Part shown: piece by piece, positions 27,078 to 35,801 of the stretch
Position numbering within the stretch: position 1 is the first letter of the stretch
Layout of the letters: each line of letters begins with the position of its first letter
Origin: JABDFW01 sp035550215
GTDB lineage: Bacteria; Bacteroidota; Bacteroidia; Chitinophagales; Chitinophagaceae
Direction of reading: 5' to 3'
Assembly: GCA_035550215.1 (NCBI GenBank)
Contig: DASZPM010000029.1
Location: forward strand, 1 to 64,000
Length of the DNA stretch: 64,000 nt
Translations under genes and position numbers: made by a program
The notes under the pieces: generated by a model
Database searches by the model: none
What the model was told of the DNA's origin: nothing
Seen by the model: only the letters and a program-made list of their open reading frames with translations

Positions 27078-27539
27078 ATGAAAAGGAATGCGGTTTTAAA
27101 TGTAGTAGCTGTGTTAGGGCTGGTTACAGCCATATCGCTGGTTTTATTTTCAAAATCTGATGCGTCACCGTCAAAAAAAGATCCTGCCGGAATAAGTTTT
27201 ATTGAGCAGGATTGGGATAAAGCTCTTAAAGCTGCAAAAACACAAAAGAAACTAGTGTTCCTGGATATTTATGCCACCTGGTGCGGGCCTTGCAAAATGC
27301 TTAAGAAAAATACTTTTACCGATGCTAAAGTTGCCGATTTTTTCAATAAAAATTTTGTAAATGTTTCCGTTGATGGTGAAAAAGGTGTTGGCCCCCAACT
27401 GGCGCAAAAATTTTCCATACAGGCTTATCCAACACTTATTGTAGCAAATGCGGATGGTACACCGGTATTATATACTATGGGCTATCTTGACCCTGCTACG
27501 CTGCTGCAGTTTGCCAATGCTGCCCTGCAAAAGAAATAA
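27078..27539 (+). CDS. exported thioredoxin-fold protein
   Basis: 153 residues with an N-terminal hydrophobic leader (KRNAVLNVVAVLGLVTAISLVLFS) and a thioredoxin domain. The active site is ATWCGPCK (Cys69, Cys72), and the cis-proline lies in FSIQAYPTLIV. The LDIYATWCGPCKMLKKNTF pattern is of the periplasmic DsbD-gamma/thioredoxin_7 type. Likely a periplasmic thiol-disulphide reductase or isomerase. Convergent with the Nudix gene, with only 10 bases between the stops. Confidence 0.88.
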   Translation: MKRNAVLNVVAVLGLVTAISLVLFSKSDASPSKKDPAGISFIEQDWDKALKAAKTQKKLVFLDIYATWCGPCKMLKKNTFTDAKVADFFNKNFVNVSVDGEKGVGPQLAQKFSIQAYPTLIVANADGTPVLYTMGYLDPATLLQFANAALQKK

Positions 27540-27549
27540 CGGAATATTT

Positions 27550-28107
27550 TTATAATTTTCCTTCAAGCATCATCAGCTTAACTTTAAGAAGGCCTGCTAC
27601 AGACAATGAATCTGTGATTATATGCCCGTCTACCATTTCAATGGCTTCAGCCAAGGGCAATTTTTTTATTATTAACTGTTCCGTTTCTTCGGGCGCCGCC
27701 TCATATTGAGACAAACCACGCGCCAGGTAAATGTAGCCAACCTCATCGGTAACGGAATTTGATAAATGAATTTGCAGCAATTCCGTCCATTCAGAAGCGT
27801 GCAGACCGGTCTCTTCAGCCAATTCACGTTTAGCCGATTCCAGTGGCGTTTCACCAAAGGGGCCGCCGCCTTCGGGAATTTCCCAAGAATATTTATCAAT
27901 GGCAAACCTGTATTGCCCTACAAGGTAAGTATTAAATTCTTCATCTAAGAGCACAACACCAATAGCAAGGTTTTTAAAATGCACCTTACCATAAATGCCA
28001 TTATTGCCTGATGGATTTATTACATCGTAATGGGTAAGACTTATCCAGTTATTGTCGTATTTTTTATCACTGTTTGTTATCGTCCAGGGATTATGCGCTT
28101 CATTCAT
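27550..28107 (-). CDS. Nudix hydrolase (ADP-ribose pyrophosphatase type)
   Basis: 185 residues with a complete Nudix box, GGGPFGETPLESAKRELAEETGL, fitting GX5EX7REUXEEXGU. The preceding YRFAIDKYSWEIPEGGG segment is typical of the ADP-ribose/NDP-sugar pyrophosphatase group. It hydrolyses nucleoside-diphosphate linkages, probably ADP-ribose, a housecleaning reaction. Cytoplasmic, Mg-dependent by family. Nearby is a sirtuin (29.8 kb), whose product O-acyl-ADP-ribose is a plausible substrate, but they are not in one operon. Confidence 0.88.
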   Translation of the reverse strand: MNEAHNPWTITNSDKKYDNNWISLTHYDVINPSGNNGIYGKVHFKNLAIGVVLLDEEFNTYLVGQYRFAIDKYSWEIPEGGGPFGETPLESAKRELAEETGLHASEWTELLQIHLSNSVTDEVGYIYLARGLSQYEAAPEETEQLIIKKLPLAEAIEMVDGHIITDSLSVAGLLKVKLMMLEGKL

Positions 28108-28261
28108 TGCTTTAAATTAAAAAGGTAACCCGTTATTTAACCTTAAAACAAACTATTTTTCTTTTACTTTCTTTTAACATCACGCGATGGTTACAAAATT
28201 CACTGCAAAGTAATCAATACATGCGGGCGCCTGCAACCAAACAAAAATAAAACCTTTAAAA

Positions 28262-28699
28262 ATGAAAAAGAAAATGCTTGCTGCATGTATGCTTGCAGCA
28301 ATAACCCTTAGTTTGTTTAGTTGCGACTGGTTTACTCACAAAAAACATTACGTAAACGCTAACCATGTTTTAGGTAAATGGACAATTGACAGTATTGGCA
28401 AGAGCAATGTTACCATGGTTAATGATTCAGGGCGTAACGTACTTTTTTCCAAACCGGCGATTGATGATTCCCTGCCGATAACCGTTGAATTTAGCGCAGA
28501 CAGTATATACACTATGTACAAAAATGATACCCTGCAATTAGGGAGCAACAGATATTATCTTGATTCCTGTTTGCAAAAATTATTTATCCGCGAAGACTCG
28601 ACATTTACGGCCTATTCAGTTTCACCTGTTGGCGACAGTATATTAATAGTTTCGTCCTCCGGCGAAGGAATAAAATATTCAATGAAAAAACAGCCCTAA
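28262..28699 (+). CDS. small hypothetical lipoprotein
   Basis: 145 residues with a lipoprotein signal (MKKKMLAACMLAAITLSLFSC, lipobox LFSC). The mature part opens with VLGKWTIDSIGKSN, the beginning typical of lipocalin-like DUF domains (a GxW start), followed by beta strands and no cysteines apart from Cys near LDSCLQK. No catalytic motif seen. Function unknown; likely periplasmic or outer-membrane anchored. The downstream gene is another lipoprotein on the same strand, 96 bases away. Confidence 0.7.
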   Translation: MKKKMLAACMLAAITLSLFSCDWFTHKKHYVNANHVLGKWTIDSIGKSNVTMVNDSGRNVLFSKPAIDDSLPITVEFSADSIYTMYKNDTLQLGSNRYYLDSCLQKLFIREDSTFTAYSVSPVGDSILIVSSSGEGIKYSMKKQP

Positions 28700-28795
28700 A
28701 CCCATTTTCAACCCTAACCCTTTTATTTTAATTAATGATTGCTTGCTATATGTAATTTTCAATTCTTCTCATCTAATATAAATCATATCAACATT

Positions 28796-29713
28796 ATGAA
28801 AACATTATTGTATTGTGCTGTATTAATAACAGCATTGGCATTTTCATGCGGCAGGAATAAAGAAGCCATCGTCGCTGAAACAAAACAGCCTTCTGCCGGT
28901 ATGTATAAGCCAGGGGACAACGGTGCGGCAAAACAGGAAGCTGCCGGGCTAATAGGTAATGGCAATGGCGCATCTGACACAACTTCTGGTGCAGCGATAA
29001 TTCTTCAGTCAGGCATACCGGCAGCAGACCCTGATTGGGATAAGAAAATAATACGGACAGCTAATGTAACGCTTGAATTGAAAGATTATAACTTATTCAA
29101 CACTGCGATTCGCCTGAAAGTGAAATCTTTTGGCGCATACATTGCGGAGGAACAACAAAGTGAAACAGATGATGAAATAACAAATGATATAAGCATAAAA
29201 GTGCCCGTGGACAGGTTTGAGGATTTGATGAATTCACTGGGCGGTGATGGTATTAAGATTGTGCACAAAAACATTTCGTCAGAAGATGTTACAGGTGAAG
29301 TTGTTGACACGAAAGCGAGGCTTGAGGCAAAAAAACAGGTACGTGACCGTTATATGGACTTATTAAAGCAGGCCAAAAGCATGAGGGATATTCTTGACGT
29401 GCAGGAACAGATAAACAGCATACAGGAAGATATTGAATCCTCATCTGGCAGGGTTAATTATCTTGTACATTCCGCGGCTTACAGCACGGTTAACATTAAA
29501 TATTATCAATTCTTGAACGGTGTTACACAAAAAGAAGTTGAGCCTGGTTTTGGAACAAAAATTCTTGAAGCATTTAAATCGGGCGGTGAAATAATTACCA
29601 ATATCATCCTGTTCTTCGCCAATATCTGGCCGTTATTTTTAGCTGCCGTTATTTTTATCTTCTACATCAGAAAAGGCAGAAAAAATAAGACGTTCAAAAC
29701 TGAATTAGAATAA
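28796..29713 (+). CDS. DUF4349-family lipoprotein
   Basis: 305 residues from the ATG at 28796, which begins a lipoprotein signal (MKTLLYCAVLITALAFSC). Then a disordered Gly/Ala-rich stretch, a conserved alpha/beta segment (KKIIRTANVTLELKDYNLFNTAI ... IKVPVDRFEDLMNSL), a coiled coil (about 170-215: VVDTKARLEAKKQVRDRYMDLL), and a C-terminal membrane helix (NIILFFANIWPLFLAAVIFIFYI). This is the DUF4349 arrangement, with unknown function but envelope-associated. An alternative TTG start at 28739 would lack the signal at its N-terminus and is rejected. Confidence 0.85.
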   Translation: MKTLLYCAVLITALAFSCGRNKEAIVAETKQPSAGMYKPGDNGAAKQEAAGLIGNGNGASDTTSGAAIILQSGIPAADPDWDKKIIRTANVTLELKDYNLFNTAIRLKVKSFGAYIAEEQQSETDDEITNDISIKVPVDRFEDLMNSLGGDGIKIVHKNISSEDVTGEVVDTKARLEAKKQVRDRYMDLLKQAKSMRDILDVQEQINSIQEDIESSSGRVNYLVHSAAYSTVNIKYYQFLNGVTQKEVEPGFGTKILEAFKSGGEIITNIILFFANIWPLFLAAVIFIFYIRKGRKNKTFKTELE

Positions 29714-29790
29714 AGGCTGCTCAGCAAATAATCTTAGCAGGTAGCGCGTCAAGGTTGCAAACATGCATTTTTCTTCGGTACATTTACTGT

Positions 29791-30483
29791 ATGGTAAAGA
29801 AAAAACTGGTGGTATTAACGGGTGCAGGGATAAGTGCCGAGAGTGGCCTTAAAACTTTTCGTGACAGCGACGGGCTGTGGAATGGTTATAATATTGAAGA
29901 TGTTGCTACACCACGTGCCTGGAAAAGAGATATGAAACTGGTGCTTGATTTTTATAATATGCGCCGCAGGGATGTTGCAACCGCTATACCCAATGCTGCG
30001 CATATTGGTTTGGTGGAGCTGGAAAATGATTTTGATGTGCATATAATAACCCAAAACATTGATGATTTGCATGAGAGGGCAGGAAGTACAAATGTGTTGC
30101 ACCTGCACGGAGAAATTTTTAAGATGCGGAGTGAGAAAGATGAAAACCTGGTGTATGAAATACGGGAAGATATTTTGCCTGGGCATACTGCAGCCGACGG
30201 CGCACAGCTAAGGCCGCATATAGTTTGGTTTGAAGAAGCTGTACCTATGATAGAGCCTGCCGCGGCTTTAGTGGCAATAGCGGATATTTTTGTAGTAGTG
30301 GGTACATCCCTGGCGGTTTACCCTGCTGCCGGGCTTATTAATTTCGCGCCACGCTCAATACCTAAATTTATTGTTGACAAGCGTATACCTTATACATCAT
30401 CTATCTACAATCTTACTTACATTGAAAAGCCTGCTACAGAAGGGGTTCAGGCATTGCAGGAAAAGCTTTTGGCATTAGCGTAG
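29791..30483 (+). CDS. cobB: SIR2-family NAD-dependent deacylase (sirtuin), zinc-less
   Basis: 230 residues from the ATG at 29791, where the glycine-rich NAD loop (LVVLTGAGISAESGLKTFRD) starts near residue 7. NID motif TQNIDDLHERAG and catalytic His106 (LHLHGE) are present. The Tyr55/Arg58 pair (FYNMRRR) matches the class III signature that selects negatively charged acyl groups, as in E. coli CobB and human SIRT5. The four zinc-ribbon cysteines (two CxxC) normally found between His106 and LRPHIVWFEE are missing. It probably removes acetyl or succinyl groups from lysines. An adjacent TTG/GTG upstream was not chosen. Confidence 0.9.
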   Translation: MVKKKLVVLTGAGISAESGLKTFRDSDGLWNGYNIEDVATPRAWKRDMKLVLDFYNMRRRDVATAIPNAAHIGLVELENDFDVHIITQNIDDLHERAGSTNVLHLHGEIFKMRSEKDENLVYEIREDILPGHTAADGAQLRPHIVWFEEAVPMIEPAAALVAIADIFVVVGTSLAVYPAAGLINFAPRSIPKFIVDKRIPYTSSIYNLTYIEKPATEGVQALQEKLLALA

Positions 30484-30493
30484 TATAAAGTTA

Positions 30494-30844
30494 TTAGCAA
30501 AATGCCGATTCATAATTCCTTTCGTTATAGCCAACAGCCAAAACTTTGTTATTCAATTCAATAACAGGTCTTTTAATAAGGCTGGTATGTTTTACCATAG
30601 CTTCAACAGCCGCTGCCTGGTTTGTAATTTCCGCCTGGGTGCCTGCATCCAGCGAGCGCCAGGTTGTACTGCGTTTGTTCATTATTGTTTCCCAGCCAAC
30701 CTGGTTACACCACCTGTTTAATTCGGCGGGTGTTATGCCCTGTATTTTATAATCATGTAATGTAAAAACAAGGCGGCGTTCGTTAAACCATTCCATGGCC
30801 AACTTAGTGGCATCACAATAAGGCAGGCCGTAAATAATATACAT
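30494..30844 (-). CDS. ArsC/Spx-family thioredoxin-like protein (YffB type)
   Basis: 116 residues, the size of YffB/ArsC-like proteins. Start MYIIYGLPYCDATK gives a redox Cys at residue 10 in a PYCDxT context, as in YffB, and KRPVIELNNKVLAVGY is the conserved C-terminal strand with Arg. No second catalytic Cys pair of true arsenate reductases is seen. Likely a small glutaredoxin-dependent reductase or regulatory Spx-like protein. Convergent with the sirtuin gene, 10 bases between stops. Confidence 0.78.
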   Translation of the reverse strand: MYIIYGLPYCDATKLAMEWFNERRLVFTLHDYKIQGITPAELNRWCNQVGWETIMNKRSTTWRSLDAGTQAEITNQAAAVEAMVKHTSLIKRPVIELNNKVLAVGYNERNYESAFC

Positions 30845-30969
30845 ATTGCTGATTTCTTGGTGGTCAAATGTACAAATTACCCCTAAGCGGCGAAACTAAT
30901 AAAGGGGTGAAGTGAAGACTGAAAATTACGCAATAAATTAGCCCCGGGCCAGGAATGACTCAGGGCTTG

Positions 30970-31296
30970 CTAACCTATGAAAAACACCATCTTTATAAAC
31001 GTACTAACACAGCTTTCTGTACTGCCGGTATTGTAGTTTAAGGATAATTTATAATAATTTTTAATGCGTTTTAACCTTTTAGAAACTATAGTGTGTTGCG
31101 GGTTTGCAAAAGAATAAAGCAGTTTCAAAACTTCAGCGCCGGTGGATGGATTGCCGGTATATTTTACGTCGCCGGGAAGGAAACCACATTTAACTGTCTT
31201 TGGCTCAATTACTTTGTCTTGTTGTTGCGCATTAATTATATAGGGAAAGCAGGCGTACAGCAGGATTAATATTAATGCTTTCGCAAGGCTCTTCAT
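30970..31296 (-). CDS. small hypothetical exported protein
   Basis: 108 residues with a probable signal peptide (MKSLAKALILILLYACFPYIINAQQ) and a mature part of about 85 residues containing two cysteines and the basic segment KRLKRIKNYYKLS. No family is recognised. It is flanked by about 125 bases on the left and 146 bases on the right, and coding character is moderate. It could be a small secreted protein specific to the lineage. Confidence 0.5.
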   Translation of the reverse strand: MKSLAKALILILLYACFPYIINAQQQDKVIEPKTVKCGFLPGDVKYTGNPSTGAEVLKLLYSFANPQHTIVSKRLKRIKNYYKLSLNYNTGSTESCVSTFIKMVFFIG

Positions 31297-31390
31297 AACG
31301 ACGGGGAATTAAGACATGTAAATATAAAAAAATATTATATATTTTTTATACCCTGCTGCTGTTTATTTTAAGCAACGTAATAATTAAAAG

Positions 31391-31416
31391 AAAACGCCGG
31401 CGTAAACCGGCGTTAA
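31391..31416 (-). terminator. rho-independent terminator of the ROK kinase gene
   Basis: Arms AACGCCGG (31393-31400) and CCGGCGTT (31407-31414) with a six-base loop. On the minus strand the stem is followed by a T-rich stretch (complement of 31376-31392). It lies 29 bases beyond the stop of the leftward kinase gene. Confidence 0.75.
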
Positions 31417-31442
31417 ACACTAACATTTAATTTGGTATGCAG

Positions 31443-32420
31443 CTATTTCAATTCCCACGCAAGCGCGCTGGCGCCCAGTATTGCGGCATCAGATTCCTTT
31501 AAATGGCTTACCAATATTTTTACCTTATTCTGGAATATCTGGATAACGTTGGCTTCCATGTGCTCGCGGGTGGGCTTAAGTATCAGGTCGCCTGCTTTTG
31601 TAAGTCCGCCAAATAATATAATCGCTTCAGGGCTGCTGAACATTACAAAATTTGCCAGCGCCATTCCTAAAATTTTACCTGTATAATCAAAAATTTCTTT
31701 TGCCAGTTCATCACCCGCCATAGCCGCATCATAAACTTTTTTACTGTCAATATCATCTACAGGTATTTTGCGCAGCAGGCTTGGCTGGTTATGTTGTTTC
31801 AGCACTTCAAGGGCCGTTAACCTAACCCCGGTAGCGGAAGCATAACTTTCCAGTGAGCCATATTTGCCGGTGCCCTCATGGTAACGACCCCCGGGAATAA
31901 TTATCGTATGCCCCAGTTCGCCGGCAAAGCCGTCATGGCCGTAAATTAAATGCCCGTTGGCAACAATGCCGCTGCCTACGCCGGTACCCAGGGTTATCAT
32001 TATAAAATCTTTCATACCCTGTGCTGCACCATACATCATTTCACCAATCGCGGCGGCATTTGCGTCATTGGTTAGCACCACCGGCAGTTGAAATTTATCC
32101 TGTATAAGTTTGGCTAAGGGCACAATACCTTTCCATGGCAGGTTAGGGGCGTATTCTATGGTACCCGTGTAAAAATTGCCGTTAGGCGCGCCGACACCAA
32201 TGCCTTTTATTCGGCCGACACCCCCTGCATTGTTAATAAGCGGCTGTACCGCCTTATGTAATTCATTAATAAATGTGTCTACCTGTTTGTGTTTTTTTGT
32301 AGATATTTCACCCGAGAAAAGTACGTTACCCACGCGGTCAACAATTCCGAACTTTGTGCCTGTGCCGCCAATATCAATACCAATAGCCAATGGCTCTAAC
32401 GATGGTTTTGCAGTTGCCAT
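31443..32420 (-). CDS. ROK-family sugar kinase (glucokinase-like), no zinc cysteines
   Basis: 325 residues. ATP-binding phosphate loop IGIDIGGTGTKFGIVD, substrate-binding VLTNDANAAAIGEMMYG, catalytic DNDA-type Asp, and LGTGVGSGIVANG. The ROK zinc motif CxCGxxGC is replaced by EGTGKYGS in the segment after GELGHTIIIPGG, so the structural zinc site is absent. Such zinc-less members include polyphosphate/ATP glucokinases. Likely role: phosphorylation of glucose delivered by the FHS permease encoded just upstream (37 bases); the two are one leftward operon. Confidence 0.88.
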   Translation of the reverse strand: MATAKPSLEPLAIGIDIGGTGTKFGIVDRVGNVLFSGEISTKKHKQVDTFINELHKAVQPLINNAGGVGRIKGIGVGAPNGNFYTGTIEYAPNLPWKGIVPLAKLIQDKFQLPVVLTNDANAAAIGEMMYGAAQGMKDFIMITLGTGVGSGIVANGHLIYGHDGFAGELGHTIIIPGGRYHEGTGKYGSLESYASATGVRLTALEVLKQHNQPSLLRKIPVDDIDSKKVYDAAMAGDELAKEIFDYTGKILGMALANFVMFSSPEAIILFGGLTKAGDLILKPTREHMEANVIQIFQNKVKILVSHLKESDAAILGASALAWELK

Positions 32421-32456
32421 AATATGTAGTTATTAATCCCTTATTCAATAAATATC

Positions 32457-34097
32457 TTAATGGCCTGCGCCAATTTGCTCATCAAAGTTCAATCCCTGTT
32501 TTTTAAGTACACTTCTAAACCTTACCGCTAAAAATGCTAAAGCTGCAAAACATCCTGCAGCCACCAGGTAAGAGTTATGCATGTTATTATTACCCGCGGC
32601 GTCTTTAATGTCGCCTATTGAACCCTGCAGCGGCGGTATTACAGCGCCGCCCAATATCATCATAATTAAAAATGCTGACCCCTGGCTGGTATATTTACCC
32701 AAACCAGCAACGCCAAGAGCAAAAATACAAGGCCACATAATGCTGCAGCATAAACCACCCGCCATAAACGCGTAAACAGAATAAATACCCGTCATGAAAA
32801 CACCCGAAATCATTAAAACGGTTGCCAATAACGCAAGGGTAAGCAATGTTTTAACAGGTTTTTGCTGGCCGAAAAAGAAGGCGAGTATAGCTACAACTAT
32901 AAGGCCTGCATAACCATACAGGTCGCCAATGTCAAAACCATATAAACTTATCACAGATAACACTATGGCAAACGCAACAAACGGCACAACAATGGTAGCA
33001 ACTGTTTTGCCGGTCTTCGATAATCCAAATACGCCGATGGCGCCCGTCCAGCGGCCTATCATAAGGCTGCCCCAATACAGCGTGACATATTTGGCAATTT
33101 CACTGTCAAGTAAGCCCTTCTCGGTTAAATAACCGGGCGTTTTAAGCAGGTTACCAAAGTTGTTGTCAATGGTAACTTCAACGCCAACATATAAAAAAAT
33201 GCCCAGCATGCCCAATATAAGCTGCTGGTACTTCATTGCTCCCCAGCCGTCGCTGTTTTTAGCGGCGCTGAAATATGAACCGAATAAAACAACCAGCACC
33301 ATAATAAGCGTGGCTATAAGCAAAGGTGTTTTTTCAATATTGGTTAACTGTCCAATTACAATAATAACTACCAGCAAAAAAGTCATTAATATCAAAGAGA
33401 AGGACGCTTTGCGGGAAGATTCAAAGGTTGAGTCGTCTTTACCTTCCGGCAATTTTGAAAACATAAAGAACAAAGCAACAGCGGCGAACACGCAGGCAAC
33501 GAGTATATAAAAATTATCAATATTGCTTACACTAACGGTAGCCGAACTGTTACGTGGCGTGCCAAACAAAAAATAACTAACTATAATGGGCCCGAGTGTT
33601 GTGCCTAATGAATTTACGCCACCGGCAAAATTAAGCCTGTGGCTGCCGGTGGCAGGGTCGCCCAGCGCAATGGCAAAAGGTTGTGCAGCAGTTTGCTGCA
33701 GTGAAAAGCCCAGCGCCACAATAAAATAAGATGCCAGGATTAAAGGGAAAGAATGTGCATTAGCAGATGGTATTACACCAAGGGCGCCAACAACCGAAAT
33801 CCAAATGCCTACAATAATACCCCTTTTATACCCGATTCTGTTAAGAATATCGTACCCAAATGCACTCGACAACAGGTACAAAATAAGAGAGCCCACAAAA
33901 TACGCCCCGTAAAATGCAGAGCCGATGAGTTGCGATTCAAATTGGGATAAACTAAACTGTGTTTTACAAAACGGAATAAAAACACTACTTGATGCAGCAA
34001 TAAATCCCCAAAAGAAAAATACAAGCACAAGTGTGGCAAGCGCACCTATGTTTGTTTTAATAACAGGCTTTGGATCTAATGATAGAGCGGTACTCAT
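32457..34097 (-). CDS. FHS-family sugar MFS transporter (glucose/galactose/fucose type)
   Basis: 546 residues from the ATG at 34097, longer than the usual 400-440. The N-terminus has the FHS signature FFFWGFIAASSSVFIPFCK and QLIGSAFYGAYFVGSL. Extra hydrophobic segments occur between the two halves (about residues 235-300 and 395-420), giving perhaps 14 membrane helices. Proton-coupled uptake of hexoses or oligosaccharides is expected. It is the first gene of a leftward unit with the ROK kinase, divergent from glgA, so uptake and glucose phosphorylation lie next to glycogen synthesis. Confidence 0.88.
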   Translation of the reverse strand: MSTALSLDPKPVIKTNIGALATLVLVFFFWGFIAASSSVFIPFCKTQFSLSQFESQLIGSAFYGAYFVGSLILYLLSSAFGYDILNRIGYKRGIIVGIWISVVGALGVIPSANAHSFPLILASYFIVALGFSLQQTAAQPFAIALGDPATGSHRLNFAGGVNSLGTTLGPIIVSYFLFGTPRNSSATVSVSNIDNFYILVACVFAAVALFFMFSKLPEGKDDSTFESSRKASFSLILMTFLLVVIIVIGQLTNIEKTPLLIATLIMVLVVLFGSYFSAAKNSDGWGAMKYQQLILGMLGIFLYVGVEVTIDNNFGNLLKTPGYLTEKGLLDSEIAKYVTLYWGSLMIGRWTGAIGVFGLSKTGKTVATIVVPFVAFAIVLSVISLYGFDIGDLYGYAGLIVVAILAFFFGQQKPVKTLLTLALLATVLMISGVFMTGIYSVYAFMAGGLCCSIMWPCIFALGVAGLGKYTSQGSAFLIMMILGGAVIPPLQGSIGDIKDAAGNNNMHNSYLVAAGCFAALAFLAVRFRSVLKKQGLNFDEQIGAGH

Positions 34098-34247
34098 TGG
34101 CAATCATTATTTGGGTTATGAATTATTTGAGCGTTGAAAGATAATCACATTTTACATTACTAAAAATTTTTAATGTTTTTTGTTTTTATATAAAATTGAG
34201 TGCTAAATTGTTATCCGTTTGCAAAAAACATATAGATTGCTTTTCCA

Positions 34248-35666
34248 ATGGAAATAATACACGTAAGCGCAGAATGTTACCCGGTTGCGAAGGCTGGTGG
34301 TTTGGGGGATGTAGTGGGGGCATTGCCCAAATATCAAACTGCTATGGGCCATACGGCTAAAGTGGTAATGCCCATGTACCGCACTAAATTTTTATACCAG
34401 AACGACTGGATTATTGATTTTAAAGGCAATGCTAACCTTGGCAACTGGTGGTTTAGTTTTACCGTTATTAAAGAAAAAACAAATAAGTTAGGCTTTGACC
34501 TTTACCTTGTTGATATTAATGGCCTGCTTGACAGGGAAAAAGTATATGGTTACAGTGATGATACAGAAAGGTTTATGGCTTTTCAAATTGCGGTAATAAA
34601 CTGGATGACCCATTGGCAGCACAAGCCGGATATTATTCATTGCCACGACCATCATACGGGCCTTATTCCCTTTATGGTAAAATACTGTTACGATTATAAT
34701 AAGCTGGCCGGTGTGCCTACGGTGTTCACTATTCATAATGCTGAATACCAGGGCTGGATGGGTTGGGATAAAAGCATTTATATACCGCGCTGGGATAGCT
34801 GGAAGCACGGCCTGCTGGAGTGGAAGAATAATATTAACCCCCTTGCTTCGGCGGTAAAAAACGCATGGAAGGTAACCACGGTAAGCTACAGCTATCTTAA
34901 CGAGTTGAAATATAAGAGTAATGGGCTTGAGGCGCTTTTTGAGTATGAAAAAGGAAAATGTGTAGGTATATTAAATGGCATTGATGCCGACGTTTGGGAC
35001 CCTGCGTCAGACACATACCTGGAACATCATTTTGGCCTTGAGGATGTTGATGAGGGCAAACTTAAAAATAAACAATTGCTGTGCGAGCGTTTTGGGCTGG
35101 ATGTAAATAAACCTCTGATAGTTTTTATTGGAAGATTAGTGGGAGAGAAGGCTGCCGATGTGCTGCCGGATGCGATTCTTTCCTCTATGTACAGCCTTAA
35201 CAACAGCGTTAACTTTCTTATACTGGGTAGTGGCGAGCCGCAGGTTGAATGGAGATTATCGCAATTAACTTCTTATTATCCTGGTAACTATAGCGTATTT
35301 ATCGGCTATAATGAGGCGCTGAGCCACCTGATGTATGCCGGTGCTGATTTTTTACTGATGCCCAGCCGCGTTGAGCCATGCGGCCTTAACCAGATGTATG
35401 CCATGCGGTACGGCACGGTGCCGATGGTTAGAAATACAGGCGGGTTAAGGGATACAGTGGTAGATATGGGTGATTTTGAAGGATGGGGCATACGCTTTAA
35501 CCATGCCAGTGCCGGCGATATTACCCATGCCATACAAAGGGCCGCAAGACTATACTACGATAATAAAGTGCATTTAAACTGGATGCGGCAAAGAATGATG
35601 AAAATTGATAATAGCTGGGAGAACGCTGTAAAGCACTATATAAATGTTTACCGGGAATTTAGATAA
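34248..35666 (+). CDS. glgA: glycogen/starch synthase (ADP-glucose type)
   Basis: 472 residues, GT5 glycosyltransferase with GT-B fold. N-terminal catalytic-domain motif KAGGLGDVVGALP (Lys15 binding ADP-glucose), GYSDDTERFMAF, and the C-terminal domain with IGRLVGEKAADVLP and MPSRVEPCGLNQMYAMRYGTVPMVRNTGGL. The Glu of the EPCGL segment is the catalytic residue. Transfers glucose from ADP-glucose to the non-reducing end of glycogen. Next gene on the same strand is glgC (135 bases away), which makes its donor. Confidence 0.95.
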   Translation: MEIIHVSAECYPVAKAGGLGDVVGALPKYQTAMGHTAKVVMPMYRTKFLYQNDWIIDFKGNANLGNWWFSFTVIKEKTNKLGFDLYLVDINGLLDREKVYGYSDDTERFMAFQIAVINWMTHWQHKPDIIHCHDHHTGLIPFMVKYCYDYNKLAGVPTVFTIHNAEYQGWMGWDKSIYIPRWDSWKHGLLEWKNNINPLASAVKNAWKVTTVSYSYLNELKYKSNGLEALFEYEKGKCVGILNGIDADVWDPASDTYLEHHFGLEDVDEGKLKNKQLLCERFGLDVNKPLIVFIGRLVGEKAADVLPDAILSSMYSLNNSVNFLILGSGEPQVEWRLSQLTSYYPGNYSVFIGYNEALSHLMYAGADFLLMPSRVEPCGLNQMYAMRYGTVPMVRNTGGLRDTVVDMGDFEGWGIRFNHASAGDITHAIQRAARLYYDNKVHLNWMRQRMMKIDNSWENAVKHYINVYREFR

Positions 35667-35801
35667 ATTCTGCGTGCGTTACTAAAAATTGCCATCTTGT
35701 TGCTTAATATAACAATTATATTATTTAGCCGCTTGAACAATAAACCGTAAATTTCATTTCAAAAGCAAATCTCTTACATAACCTCAAAATCGCCGATTAA
35801 T

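Noticed and set aside
29791..30844. Sirtuin and ArsC-like protein as an anti-phage or stress pair
   Set aside because: The genes are convergent with separate promoters; no defence-system partner is present.
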